NCBI GenBank assembly: GCA_037783415.1
Contig: JAZGTN010000068.1
Location: 1,364,001 to 1,428,000, forward strand
DNA from: Leptasterias polaris
Taxonomy: Eukaryota > Echinodermata > Asteroidea > Forcipulatida > Asteriidae
Direction of reading: 5' to 3'
Length of the DNA stretch: 64,000 nucleotides
In this document: piece after piece, positions 36,024 through 46,300 of the stretch
Layout of the letters: each line of letters opens with the position of its first letter
Numbering within the stretch: position 1 is the stretch's first letter
Made by a program: the position numbers and the translations under genes
The notes under the pieces: model-generated
The model's input: the letters and a program-made list of their open reading frames with translations, nothing else
What the model was told of the DNA's origin: nothing
The model's database searches: none

Positions 36024-36659
36024 TTCTTTTAAGCTTGAACAAATCCATTATGTCCTTTGAAAAATGTCCACGTTAAATAGTGCCGTCTGCAAAACAAATT
36101 GCCACCTACAGTCTGCTCTTGTTTCTGTTTAGCCAAACCGACGTGAATATGCGCTTTCTTATAGATAACAGAAGTCAACGCTTGAACCCTCAGTGTCTCA
36201 AACTATTTTTGTCAAATACAGAGAGTCCTCATCGTTAACACAAAACGCGCCCTCAAACGGTTGTCTTCATAATCAACCGCGAAGTTGCTTTGCCACAATT
36301 TACAAAAAAGGTTAACTGCATATGTAATAAATTTGCCCAAGTCAACAATCGTGCATATGCCAATGCTTGTCCAATTTAATTGTGCAATTTGCCTGATTTA
36401 ATTGGCAGATTTTTAATCCAACTATATCTTGTGTATAGGCTTAGTATTTCATTCATGAAATGATGGAGATTGGAAAATGGGTACGACTGAAATAGACCCG
36501 CTGCATTGACCACCATCGCTGATGATGAAACGTGTACACGTGAAGAGTTATAATTGGCTGAGAGTCGTGCACATATCAGCGTCAATATTTCAGAGATTTT
36601 ATTTCATTAAATGTAATTTATTCTAGTTGTGAAGCCAATGACTCTCAGAAAAGCAAACT
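36024..36659. other. Unassigned interval
   Basis: AT-rich sequence outside the repeat family. A 69-codon minus-strand frame (36,376-36,585) shows no domain. I see no other features. Confidence 0.5.
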
Positions 36660-36905
36660 TAATCACGGCACTAGCCAAAAACCCAATGGGAAGAAGACAA
36701 GGAATTAAAAGGAAGTTTCAGTTTTAGATGAGGGAGGGAAACCCCAGAGAACTAATCCAGCGAAAACTCATGCAGTCAGGTTGGGACTGAAAACCCAATC
36801 CACATACTGCCACCGGTGGGATTCGAACCGGGGTCCTAGAGGTGGAAGGCGAGCAAATATACCACAACACAACGGGAGGAGCTGCGTACAGCAATAAGAG
36901 ACCAA
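36660..36905 (-). mobile_element. tRNA-derived SINE
   Basis: On the minus strand GGTTCGAATCC (36,819-36,829) is a perfect B box, and TGGTATATTTG (36,854-36,864) is a weak A box at normal spacing, as in tRNA-derived SINE heads. A conserved-looking body follows with GATTGGGTTTTCAGTCCCAA, GCATGAGTTTTCGCTGG and CTAAAACTGAAAC. It lacks an intact cloverleaf, so it is not a tRNA gene. The 3' boundary is uncertain. Confidence 0.8.
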
Positions 36906-37425
36906 CGTGTTTGGAGGGCCATCATCCGATGCTCCGCATCGACTGAATGAATGAACCAGACCACCCTGAGATCAATGCACTGCGCGTACACGCATGCAAA
37001 TTTTAATTTTTCTCATCAAAGATGGCGGCCAATGCACGGGGTACATTGAAAGATCTGTTCCTCCCAGCCACACTTTAACACCATGCATAATTTGCTCCTT
37101 TTATTTGAAACATTCATCCATCAATTAATGAGGCGAATCGGGTGTAATAGAGTCATCTTGACGACAGTGAATCCATCATCTTGATAGCACAGGCGATTTA
37201 TCACTGCCTCGTGTCTCGTCACTGGTTATTGGCCGAGGTACGGTAAAGGGAATTTATTGTATGTATGGCAGAGGTATGGTATAGGGTACTGTAGTGTATT
37301 ACGAAAGTGAAAGGCCGCCAGGGCTAACGTGACATGGTACTTTGGCAATACGCGTCATTGACCGCGTCAGCATATCTAGTTGTTGATATTATAATAATAA
37401 TTGTGCAAATGTTTAATGACATCTG
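36906..37425. other. Unassigned interval with a YY1-like motif
   Basis: AAAGATGGCGGCC at 37,018-37,030 matches the YY1 core; the ATG opens only an 18-codon frame. No other gene signal is visible. Confidence 0.3.
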
Positions 37426-37537
37426 GGGTACGTTTTCGCGGTCGTAACCAATAACTGTTTCTGTCAATGGCCAGTGATTAACCAATGGCAAGTTCAACCG
37501 AAACAGTTATTGGTTACGACCGCGAAAACGTACCCCT
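37426..37537. repeat. Perfect inverted repeat at the 5' edge of the retrotransposon
   Basis: 36-bp arms (37,426-37,461 and 37,502-37,537) are exact reverse complements around a 40-base loop. The ATG of the reverse transcriptase frame (37,485) lies in the loop, so the first 15-20 residues of that frame are not retrotransposon protein. Confidence 0.9.
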
Positions 37538-39062
37538 ACTCGTTAACATTTACCAACTTGATTATGTTGACCGTTCTCTTCTCTGGTTTAAGTTAAGGAA
37601 TTATGGGATTAGTCATAAATGTTTAAACATTTTGAAAAGTATGTACAGTTCGGTAAATGGTTGCATTAAGTTGATGCATGGAGTTACTAATTCTTTTCCC
37701 TGTACATTAGGTGTTCATCAGAGTGCAGTTTTAAGCCCACTCCTTTGTTCTTTGTTTTTAAATGATCTGGAGACTGAGCTTGGCCGAGCTCCTTTTCATG
37801 GTATAGAAATTGGTACTCGGAAAATCAATTCTTTATTGTATGCTGATGATATGGTTCTCTTATCTGATTCGCAAGAGGGTCTTCAACTCTTACTCAAAAG
37901 GCTTGAGAACTTTTGTAATAAGTGGAGACTTGTTAACACTCAGAAAACCAAAGTTGTCACTTTCAACAGCGATCTTTCTAAGTTTCGGAATGGGCATACC
38001 TGTAATTGTAATTTTAACCAAGAAGAAATTGAAAGTGTGGCGATCTATACATATTTAGGTGTTATTTTTCAATCATCTGGCTCCTTTAAACTAAACAACA
38101 AGAATCTTCTTGACAAAGCTTCTAAAGCTGCTTTTACTATTCGTAGGCATGTAGGGAATGATCTTAAGCCTCATCTGCTTTTGAGAATTTTTGATACGTT
38201 ACTTAAGCCTATACTAACATATTGTTCAGCTGTTACTTGGAAGAATGAAATGGACCAAACTGAAGCTTTTCATTTGAATTGGTTAAGGTTTATTTTAAGT
38301 GTGAATAGGCGTACACCCAATGATGCAGTCCGGGGTGAATTAGGTCGTTTTCCTTTGTACATAGAGAAATGTAAGCATATGCTAAATTACTGGTTTAAAT
38401 TGAGTGGCAAACACGGGGATTCCATTCTGTACAACTCCTTCAAAGTAGATCAAACTCTATGGCTTAACCACAAACCATCGGTATTTCTCAAGCTTAGAAA
38501 GTACTTTGATTCAGTCTCCTGTAATGTGCCAGAGAACATATCTGGGCCATCTAACCAAAGGAATGTGAAACGTGATTTTGTTCAACAATTACGTAATGTG
38601 TTTATTTCTAACAGATTGCACAATGACTGTAGAACTAAACCTGGCCAAAAGAATAAGCTCAGGACATACCGTATCTTCAAAACCCAGTTTGAGTTTGAGT
38701 TATATTTACACTGTGTTAATAAACCCTCTTATCGCCATTCTTTGGCCCGTTTCAGATGCTCTTTACACAAGCTACTTATTGAAATAGGAAGGTACATTGG
38801 GTTAGAATCAAGCCAAAGAATTTGCCAGCATTGTCACCTTGATGTTGAAACAGAAATCCATTTTCTGCTAGATTGCCCATTATACAACGACCTTAGGAAT
38901 ATTATGTTGGTTTATATTATTAATCAATACAACGACTTTGAAATTCTTGGTAGGGAAGATAGATTTAAGTTTTTGATGGACCATCCTGATGAAGCTATAA
39001 TTAATTGCGTTGCCAAATATGTCTTTTTATTTACCATTTTAAAAGGTAATCAAACTGTGTGA
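37485..39062 (+). CDS. Non-LTR reverse transcriptase, 5' truncated, open 525-codon frame
   Basis: The frame is uninterrupted. Residues 1-23 derive from the inverted repeat and junction. Reverse transcriptase sequence begins around residue 24 with LDYVDRSLLWFKLRNYGI, which lies inside motif A, so the first catalytic Asp block (FxDxSKAF) is replaced by unrelated residues. VLSPLLCSLFLNDLE is at 82-96 and the YADD box at 119-122. The C-terminal region has RYIGLESSQRICQHC and a CxxC-x8-H-x4-C zinc-knuckle (C447, C450, H459, C464), typical of many non-LTR ORF2 proteins. Endonuclease and fingers are absent, so it should be inactive. The intact frame suggests a young insertion. The family differs from the FADD-type elements nearby; the exact clade is not determined. 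Confidence 0.9.
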   Translation: MASSTETVIGYDRENVPLLVNIYQLDYVDRSLLWFKLRNYGISHKCLNILKSMYSSVNGCIKLMHGVTNSFPCTLGVHQSAVLSPLLCSLFLNDLETELGRAPFHGIEIGTRKINSLLYADDMVLLSDSQEGLQLLLKRLENFCNKWRLVNTQKTKVVTFNSDLSKFRNGHTCNCNFNQEEIESVAIYTYLGVIFQSSGSFKLNNKNLLDKASKAAFTIRRHVGNDLKPHLLLRIFDTLLKPILTYCSAVTWKNEMDQTEAFHLNWLRFILSVNRRTPNDAVRGELGRFPLYIEKCKHMLNYWFKLSGKHGDSILYNSFKVDQTLWLNHKPSVFLKLRKYFDSVSCNVPENISGPSNQRNVKRDFVQQLRNVFISNRLHNDCRTKPGQKNKLRTYRIFKTQFEFELYLHCVNKPSYRHSLARFRCSLHKLLIEIGRYIGLESSQRICQHCHLDVETEIHFLLDCPLYNDLRNIMLVYIINQYNDFEILGREDRFKFLMDHPDEAIINCVAKYVFLFTILKGNQTV

Positions 39063-39236
39063 TAAGGCTTAACCAATGTATGTTTTTGTTCTAAGTTAAC
39101 ACTCCTAGCTTTCCGTACGACTTCTTCACTAATTGTTATTTATTATTATACTGATGTCACCCTCCCCAGGGTTATGGGGTTTGTTCCAGTTTCGGAATAA
39201 AATAAAATACAATACAATACAATACAATTGAATACA
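39063..39236 (+). mobile_element. 3' UTR and AATAC microsatellite tail of the retrotransposon
   Basis: It follows the stop codon and ends with GGAATAAAATAAAATACAATAC, a repeated AATAC tail to 39,236. Simple-repeat tails in place of poly(A) are known for several non-LTR clades. Confidence 0.75.
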
Positions 39237-39859
39237 AGGAACATGACCAAAATGGAAGCAGCATGATAAAGGTCCAAAGTCTGTCTGGTGCATTTTTTTT
39301 TACATCAAAATTAATTAACGTTATCACATTCGTTGAGTGTAACTGCATGATGGTTATTGCCCTATTGTCAATATTTTGCAGCTCCGGCGAGGCGAGAAAA
39401 TAAACAAACTAGTTTTGATTTCGAGACCGTTGGTCGGTTCAGTTTGAATTTCATCCTATATTTAACTTCTCGGGTTTTAAATGGCACAGTAGTTTAAAGC
39501 CGTACGGAGAAGTCTGGGTTTTTAAGACGAACTACAAAACAAAACATTGCGACATTCGTGTAACTTGGGTCAATTAGAGACACGTTCAGGTCAAATTTAG
39601 GAAAGATAAAAGGAAATAAAACAAACACCTTGATTTGAACTGAGAAACTTTATTTCTGTGTAAAGCATGCAAGGCAATTTAATATCATTGGAAAAATGTG
39701 TAACATGAGAAAATGGAAATTTTGAATATAAATCCTGTCGGATTGCCACAATTTGAAATGATGAATATTTAATACACATACTATTTTATATGCACGACTG
39801 TATGTCTATACTAGGTCCAGATAACAACACTGCTGTTTTGAAGTAGTTTAGTATTATAA
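39237..39859. other. Unassigned interval
   Basis: AT-rich, with no domain-bearing frame on either strand and no repeat that I can match elsewhere in the window. Confidence 0.5.
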
Positions 39860-40303
39860 AACATTATTATAGTTTTCCCGGTCATTTTTGACAAAAAACA
39901 TGTCCTATTTCACTCTCATGCATTCGTAATAGGGCGATTTTGCCTCCTAAGTTGAAACTGTCGTTCAATGTCATCTTGAGGCTGCGAACTTATTATATTC
40001 AACTGAGCGTATAAGGCGTTCTTTTCAGCCAAACGAAATCAGCAGTCAATTTAGCAAACTACATTTCTGCAAAAAGCTCCAGGCCGGTAATTTTGAATGT
40101 TGCTTGAGTGATTGTTGAATTGGATTATTACCATTTTAAATGCATGACGCTAATTTGTAGCTTTTAATTTTGCGCGAAAAAGACTAACGCGACGTATAAA
40201 TTGGCCGCTCATTTGCAGAAAATGACTGGGAAAACCTAGAATTATAATATAACTTGAATGATGTATTTGCGGCATATGTATATTTACTAAAGTACTTATT
40301 AAT
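39860..40303 (+). repeat. Direct repeat D1 flanking a retrotransposon
   Basis: It opens AACATTATTATAGTTTTCCC and closes AGTACTTATTAATGA. It matches 42,324-42,783 with small indels. The minus-strand element lies exactly between the copies. Confidence 0.85.
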
Positions 40304-42322
40304 GATGGAGTCAAGATGTGAACGACAGATGCAAAAAAAATGTTATTGTCCTGACGTTTCGACCCTAGCAGATTTGTCCTCGAAGTTAAATGAAAAAAAA
40401 TGATTCAATTCAAAGCAACGTTTATTTCCACATCTCTTCATCAAAAAGTACAGTCAACTTATATATGAATTTGGAGGCACATTCCAAAAAGCGGGGCTTG
40501 TCAAGGAACAGCCTAAAAACGTAACAAAACAACAGCTTTACAATAGACGAATAAACAAAATAACACCTACAGCAAGTACAACAAGTAACAATAACAGTGT
40601 GTGTTTTAAACTTATACGTCGACGACTAGCAACAGTAGTGAGATGATATATAATTCAATTGGGGGGGGGGGGGGGGGGGTGTTCCAGTAACAGTAAAATA
40701 GGTTTAAAGAGTTTACTGAAACGGCTGGTGGATTAAAGCATATTTCAGTTTTTGTTTGAAAAGAGCGAGTGATTTGCATTCACAAAGTGATACAGGGAGA
40801 CTGTTCCAGTTAACAGGGCCTGAGGAGAACGTAATAAAATGTTGAGAGAGAGTGGTTTTAACGAGCGGAATGTGAACTTTAGAACAAGACCGTGTTTTAT
40901 AACCGTGAACAGATCTGTTTAACTGAAAAATATTATGCAGAGTGGGAGGGAGTGAATTATTGAAGAATTTGAACATGGACATATTTTGTTGGAGGCTGTT
41001 GATATTGGCAAGAGTATGAAGATTATATTTGCGAAATAATGGTGTGGTGTGATCTCTAAATAATTGTGCCTTAGAGATAAGTTAATACGGACAGGTTTTT
41101 TTTGCAACCTAAACAATTTGTCAATTCTAGAGTTGAAGTTATTAGCCCAGACAATATTGCAGTAAGATAAATGTGGTAGAATCAAAGAACAATACAGAGT
41201 GCGTAATATATTACATGGAAGAGTATATGTTAAGCCTGCCAATGACACCAATACTTTTAGAAACTTTGTTTTCAGTGTCTTTTATATGAAACTTCCAGGT
41301 AAGACTGCTATCAACATGAACACGAAGAAATTTGGTATGAGACACCTGATTAATAGGAACTCCATTATTCTCAACTTGACAACCAGTGGGGAAAATATAT
41401 ATTTGATTTTTTTACTAAAAAACATGTAGTTACATTTGTCCAAGTTGAGAGAGAGTCTATTGGCTTGGAGCCAGGTGGCAGCCTTGCCCCTTTCGATGTT
41501 GATAATATTAAAGAGTAGCATTATCGTCAGAATAAAAAGCATTGGTGTCATCGGCAAATAGAATAAACGAAATAAAAGTAGATGAACAACAAATCTCATT
41601 TATGTACAAGGAAAATAACAACGGGCCTAGAAGTGAACCTTGAGGTATACCACAAATAACAGTGTCAGTAGCAGAGTTAGGGTGACCAATTCTAGTATAC
41701 TGACTTCTGTTGTAGAGATAGCTAAACCAGACTAACGGAGTGCCCCTATACCATAGTAACATAATTTATGTAAAAGAATGTCATGATTTATCGTGTCAAA
41801 GTCTTTGGAGAGGTCTAAAAATATTCCAAAGAAATGGAGTTAGTCTCAAAGCCTTTAATGATTTTATTGACCATATCAATAAGTGTCATACCCGTAGAAT
41901 GGTTGCTTCTAAACCCATACCGGCCATTGAACAAAACATTGAATTTATTTAAAAAGGCACTTGTTCTAATGTAGACAATTTTCTCGAGTATTTTTGAAAA
42001 CACTGACAACACAGATATGGGTCTATAGTTAGCCAGTTCACAATGATCACCATTCTTATAAATGGGCGTCACCCTAGCTGTTTTAAGCTTGTCAGGAAAG
42101 ATACCTTTAGAAAGAGACAAGTTAAAGAGATGACACAATGGAATGCTGACGTACCCAATGACAGATTTAAGCACATCTTGACTGATTTCATCATTCCGAG
42201 CTCTTGCCATTCTTCAGAGAGTTAACAATGTCACAAATTTTCTTTTGATATGTCGGATACAAAAAACATGGAATCAGTGTATTATAACTGCCTTGAGCAA
42301 CGGTCTCCAGTGACTTCAGGCT
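40304..42322 (-). pseudogene. CR1-like non-LTR retrotransposon, copy A (5' truncated, frameshifted)
   Basis: Read on the minus strand from 42,322: NSLKNGKSS, ARVTPIYKNGDHCELANYRP, SVLSVFSKILEKIV and GFRSNHST (42,210-41,815); then ICGIPQGSLLGPLLFSLYIN and LFADDTNAF (41,762-41,508); then WLQANRLSLNLDKCNY; then the C-terminal block SVHGYKTRSCSK and WNSLPVSLCECKSLALFKQK, ending at 40,713. These are motifs of an active-site-bearing FADD reverse transcriptase, split by several frameshifts. The endonuclease is missing. The 3' UTR (40,712-40,304) contains a G19 tract (40,661-40,679) and a GACGTTTCGACCCTAGCAG segment shared with copy B. Confidence 0.9.
42290..42322 (-). other. 33-bp segment matching the peptide-precursor gene
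   Basis: On the minus strand it reads AGCCTGAAGTCACTGGAGAC and onward, agreeing at 29 of 33 positions with 44,167-44,199 inside the peptide gene. It lies at the 5' edge of copy A and is in frame with the reverse transcriptase. Its origin is unclear. Confidence 0.6.
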
Positions 42323-42323
42323 A

Positions 42324-42783
42324 ACATTATTATAGTTTTTCCCGGTCATTTTTGACAAAAAACATGTCCTATTTCACTCTCATGCATTCGTATTAGGGCG
42401 ATTTTGCCTCCTAAGTTGAAACGTTCAATGTCAATTTGAGGCTGCAAAGTTATATAGCGTTATATTCAACTGAACGTATCAGGCGTTCTTTTCAGCCAAA
42501 CAAAATCAGCCAATTTAGCAAACTACATTTCTGCGAAAAGATCCAGGCCTGCAAGTGATTGTTGAATTGGATTATTACCATTTTAAATGCATGACGCTAA
42601 ATTGCTTGCATATTAAATTTAATTACTGGTTCGAGGAGCTTTTAATTTTGTGCGAAGAAGACTAACGCGACGTATAAATTGGCCGCTCATTTGCCGAAAA
42701 TGACTGGGAAAACCTAGAATTATAATATAATTTGAATGATGTATTTGCGGCATATGTATATTTACTAAAGTACATATTAATGA
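42324..42783 (+). repeat. Direct repeat D2 flanking a retrotransposon
   Basis: Second copy of D1. It has an extra AATTTAATTACTGGTTCGAG stretch near 42,615 and small deletions relative to D1. Copy B of the retrotransposon lacks these flanks, so D is host sequence. Confidence 0.85.
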
Positions 42784-42862
42784 TAACGCACATCAAAATG
42801 TAACTGTGTCTGTTTTACCAAAACACGTTTGTACATTTTGTTTTAGAGACACAACGAAAGGT

Positions 42863-42990
42863 GGTATCCGAACTGACGACTTCGGCAGTGGCAGTGGCTG
42901 TGACTAGACCGCTGAAAGGTCCTATTTTCAACGTTGACTTCCTGAATGGCTAGCCGTAGCCGTAGTCGTAGTCAGTTGATTCGGACACGG
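42863..42990. mobile_element. Small MITE with GTATCCGAACTGAC-type ends
   Basis: Left end GGTATCCGAACTGACGAC mirrors right end GTCAGTTGATTCGGACAC with small gaps. The interior is rich in TAGCCGTAGCCGTAG-like text. It has no coding capacity. The superfamily is not certain; hAT-like is my guess. Confidence 0.5.
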
Positions 42991-43323
42991 CCAAGTCTGT
43001 GGGGAAAATTGTCAAAGTTGTCCCCTGAGCCACGGGCAAAGCTTCCCCCTCGGGTAATAGTTATGAAGATCAGATTTACTCAGTGTTCCTAAAGCAGATA
43101 CTATTTCAGGCAAAATATATCATGACGCTACTTAAGAAAAACTAACGAATGAACAAAATGTAAGCATTTTGTATTTTCTTCTAAATCTCACAAAAAACTA
43201 TTTTTTAAAAAGCGCAAGTGTGTCTGCAACATAGTTTACTCAAAGTAGACCAACTGCTGCATGTTTTGAACATAACGTCATCCCAGTGACGTCATCACTT
43301 TAAGTGCACATCGTGAGTCGGCT
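42991..43323. other. Unassigned interval
   Basis: One TGACGTCA-containing stretch (GTCATCCCAGTGACGTCATC, near 43,277). No gene is evident. Confidence 0.5.
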
Positions 43324-43521
43324 CTACAGGTCGTCCGAACTCCAATAAGATTCAGTTGCAACTTCTGGCTCATCTGGACACGTCAGATTTTCAATAATGG
43401 CGAGAAGTGCCTGTGTATGACCAATCAAAATAAAGAAAAAGGTCACTAAAACGCCGAATATGTACCTCTTTAAAACACTAGACAAACTTCTGCTGGGTGT
43501 ATGGTGGAACATCAGATACAA
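43324..43521 (-). other. Possible C-terminal exon of a membrane protein
   Basis: The 65-codon minus-strand frame has a hydrophobic stretch YIFGVLVTFFFILIGH (residues about 25-40), then AIIENLTCPDEPEVATESYW and an acidic end SSDDL. A hydrophobic helix followed by an acidic tail is protein-like, and ACACCCAG upstream could be an acceptor. No family is recognised and no partner exon is visible, so it may be chance. Confidence 0.2.
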
Positions 43522-43849
43522 AGCAATGTGATGTCTCTTCGAGGCCTCATTTCTCTATATTATAGGGCCTTTAAAATACTACCTAAATACGATCTTGCTT
43601 TCTTATTCTTCGTAACTGTTTTTCTTTAACTATAACGCCCCCCCCCCATACACCCTCACACGTACACACCCACACATGACTGTTTATCAATGGTGTAAAC
43701 CGAGGGTATCCCATGGTTTTGACTTAGTTTTTGTTTTGCAATGTACCCATTTGTTTTGTACACGAAACAACCGAGGACTGTCCCCGATATGTCATTTTCC
43801 CGGATCCCTTTTGTTAAAGTCCTCGGTTTGAATGCGTAGACGTACTGTT

Positions 43850-43871
43850 CACACACACACACACACACACA
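43850..43871. repeat. (CA)n microsatellite
   Basis: About eleven CA dinucleotides. It explains the CVCVCV run in the minus-strand frame 43,656-43,889, which is not a gene. Confidence 0.9.
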
Positions 43872-44106
43872 GCTCTGTGTTGCAGTCACTCTGTGGACAT
43901 TCCTTTGTTCTGTACACTTAAGGAAAACCTATTATTCAACACTGTAAAACACTGTGTGGACTTGTGTAAAGTCCACATAGTGTTTCAAGTCCCAACATGT
44001 GAACCTCTTTTGTTCTCAGGTCCACACATTATACGTAGCGCTTAAACACAACTCTAAACTAATCAAGTAATGACAACAACTTTACCCCCACCCTCATCTA
44101 TAAAAA

Positions 44107-44523
44107 TTATACCTTTTTCAGTTCTTCAAGTTTCTTGCACGATTCAAATCGGCATCCAGCATCGTTGTCTTGAGCAGAGGTCTCCGGTGACTTCAGGCTG
44201 AATTTTGCATCTCGGGCAACGCGTTTTAGCATCCCGTTCGACCTGACGAAGGTGGCGTGATATCCTCCGGGAGGCCGCGCGGCCCTGGAGTCATCTCGGG
44301 CAACGCGTTTTAGCACCCCGTTCGACCTGACGAAGGTGGCTTGATATCCGTAGGGAGGCCGCGCGGCCCGGGAGTCATCTCGGGCAACGCGTTTTAGCAT
44401 CCCGTTCGACCTGACGACGGTGGCTTGATCTTCCCCCCGGAGGCCGGACCGCCGGGGCGGCTTGGAGCTCACCATCGGTACTGTCGCAACAATGATGACG
44501 AGTATTGACAGCAGAAGTTTCAT
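44107..44523 (-). CDS. Secreted peptide precursor with KR-flanked tandem repeats
   Basis: The 138-residue frame starts MKLLLSILVIIVATVPMVSS, a clear signal peptide with likely cleavage near residue 20. RR occurs at 24-25. Tandem repeats follow: a partial one (34-45), then two 28-residue units (46-73 and 74-101), each containing VARDDSRAARPP, a GY pair, FVRSNG and ending in LKR. KR at 44-45, 72-73 and 100-101 would release two arginine-rich 26-residue peptides by prohormone convertase cleavage. The tail has a C-x4-C pair (C124, C129) that could form a small loop. The repeat is visible in DNA as 84-bp copies (44,211-44,294, 44,295-44,378). The frame is far more GC-rich than its surroundings. 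It ends AAG-GTA-TAA, where GTATAA could be a splice donor, so more exons may follow. A neuropeptide or a cationic defence peptide both fit; the family is not recognised. Confidence 0.7.
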   Translation of the reverse strand: MKLLLSILVIIVATVPMVSSKPPRRSGLRGEDQATVVRSNGMLKRVARDDSRAARPPYGYQATFVRSNGVLKRVARDDSRAARPPGGYHATFVRSNGMLKRVARDAKFSLKSPETSAQDNDAGCRFESCKKLEELKKV

Positions 44524-44660
44524 TGTTGTACCTATGTAGATGGATAAGTAACAAGAAACTCGACAAAGACAGACAACGGTGATGTGGCAGCACAGCGTAA
44601 TCTGACCTGTAGAGAATCAGCCGGTACACGAACAACTCTTTGAACTTGACGCCAAAGTGT
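44524..44660 (-). other. Putative 5' UTR of the peptide-precursor gene
   Basis: About 137 bases lie between the expected transcription start near 44,660 and the ATG. An overlapping frame at 44,375-44,635 is a shadow of the gene. The ATG context is ACAACAATGA, with A at -3. Confidence 0.4.
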
Positions 44661-44684
44661 TGAGCTTTGTTGGTTTGAGGTTTG

Positions 44685-44692
44685 GTTTTATA
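44685..44692 (-). promoter_or_regulatory. TATA box of the peptide-precursor gene
   Basis: TATAAAAC on the minus strand, about 162 bp upstream of the ATG and about 30 bp before a plausible start site. ATTTGCGT lies just upstream, close to an octamer/POU half-site. This fits a tightly regulated, tissue-specific promoter. Confidence 0.5.
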
Positions 44693-45065
44693 CGCAAATC
44701 ACGATCATTTTACATCCATAAATCTATAATTTGTGTCACATGATTCTCCCTCACAAAGAATATATTCAGATTTCGGAATGGCACCGTCACTGATTGGACG
44801 GTTTCAACGAACTTACTCACTTCGATTGTTATCGATTTTTGTGTAGATCCTGAACAGTTTCATAGCACGTTTGCGGTATTCGTGTTAGTCATATTTATAA
44901 CACTTGAACAAATAATATTATGTTCATTTACAGCTGTCTCAAAATTCGCAATGTATCACTAATGATTGATGTGGCTTAGTCAAAATAAGGAAATTTGAAA
45001 AGAACAAATCCCTCAACCCCGCAGGTCGACCGGGTGAACATGAATGTTTGCACAGTCTAAGAGTC
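44693..45065. other. Upstream region of the peptide gene
   Basis: AT-rich, with no repeat that I match in the window and no frame of note. It may hold regulatory sequence of the peptide gene. Confidence 0.4.
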
Positions 45066-46300
45066 TGATGGAGTCAAGGTGTGAACGACAGATGCAAAAA
45101 AATGTTATTGTCCTGACGTTTCGACCCTAGCAGATTTTTCCTCGAAGTTAAATGAAAAAACATGATTCAATTCAAAGCAACGTTTATTTCCACATATCGT
45201 CATCAAAAAGTACAGTCAATATTATATGAATTTGGAGGCACGTTCCAAAAAGCGGGGCTTGTCAAGGAACAGCCTAAAAACAAAACAACAGCTTTACAAA
45301 ATAACAAAATAAACAAAATAACACCTACAACAAGTAACAATAACAGTGTGTGTTTATGTGTACGCGACCAGCATTAGTGAGATGATATAATATTATAGTT
45401 CAATTATTAATTTTTATTTTTTTGGGGGGGGGGGGGGGGTCCAGTAACAGTAAAATAGGTTTAAAAGAGGTTTTACTGAAACGGCTGGTGGACTAAAGCA
45501 TATTTCAGTTTTTGTTTGAAAAGAGCGAGTGATTTACATTCACAAAGTGATACAGGGAGACTGTTCCAGTTAACAGGGCCTGAGAACGTAATAAAATGTT
45601 GAGAGAGAGCGTGGTTTTAACGAGCGGAATGTAAACTTTAGAACAAGACCGTGTTTTATAACCGTGAACAGATCTGTTTAACTGAAAAAGATTATGCAGA
45701 GTGGGAGGGAGTGAATTATTGAAGAATTTGAACATGGACATATTTTGTTGGAGGCTGTTGATATTGGCAAGAGTAAGAAGATTATATTTGCGAAATAATG
45801 GTGTGGTGTGGTCTCTAAATAATTGTGCCTTAGAGATAAGTTAATACGGACAGGTTTTTTTGCAACCTAAACAATTTGTCAATTCTAGAGTTGAAGTTAT
45901 TAGCCCAGACAATATTGCAGTAAGATAAATGTGGTAGAATCTAAGAGTACGTAATATATCACATGGAAGAATATATGTTAAGCCTGCCAATGACACCAAT
46001 ACTTTTAGAAACTTTGTTTTCAATGTCTTTTAAATGAAACTTCCAGGTAACATTGCTATCATTGATCAACATGAACACCAAGAAGTTTGGTATGAGACAC
46101 CTGATTAATATAGGAAATCCATTTTTCTCAACTTGACAACCAGTGGGGAAAAATATAGTTGATATTTTACTTAAACATGTAGTTACATTTGTCCAAGTTG
46201 AGAGAGAGTCTATTGGCTTGGAGCCAGGTGGCAGCCTTGCCCCTTTCGATGTTGATAATATTAAAGAGTAGCATTATCGTCAGAATAAAAAGCATTGGTG
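45066..46300 (-). pseudogene. CR1-like retrotransposon copy B, 3' part
   Basis: It matches copy A from its 3' end (GATGGAGTCAAGGTGTGAAC) through the G tract (45,424-45,439), the C-terminal block SVHGYKTRSCSK (45,505-45,741) and up to about copy-A position 41,560. Several extra frameshifts and deletions are visible. It is not flanked by D1/D2. Confidence 0.9.

Noticed and set aside
36810..36870. A functional tRNA gene on the minus strand
   Set aside because: The B box is perfect but the A box is weak, no acceptor stem pairs, and a SINE body follows.
39860..42783. D1/D2 as long terminal repeats of an LTR element
   Set aside because: The enclosed reverse transcriptase is of FADD non-LTR type, and a sister copy lacks these flanks.
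43656..43889. 77-codon cysteine/valine-rich frame
   Set aside because: It is produced by a CA microsatellite and has no signal peptide or homology that I can recognise.
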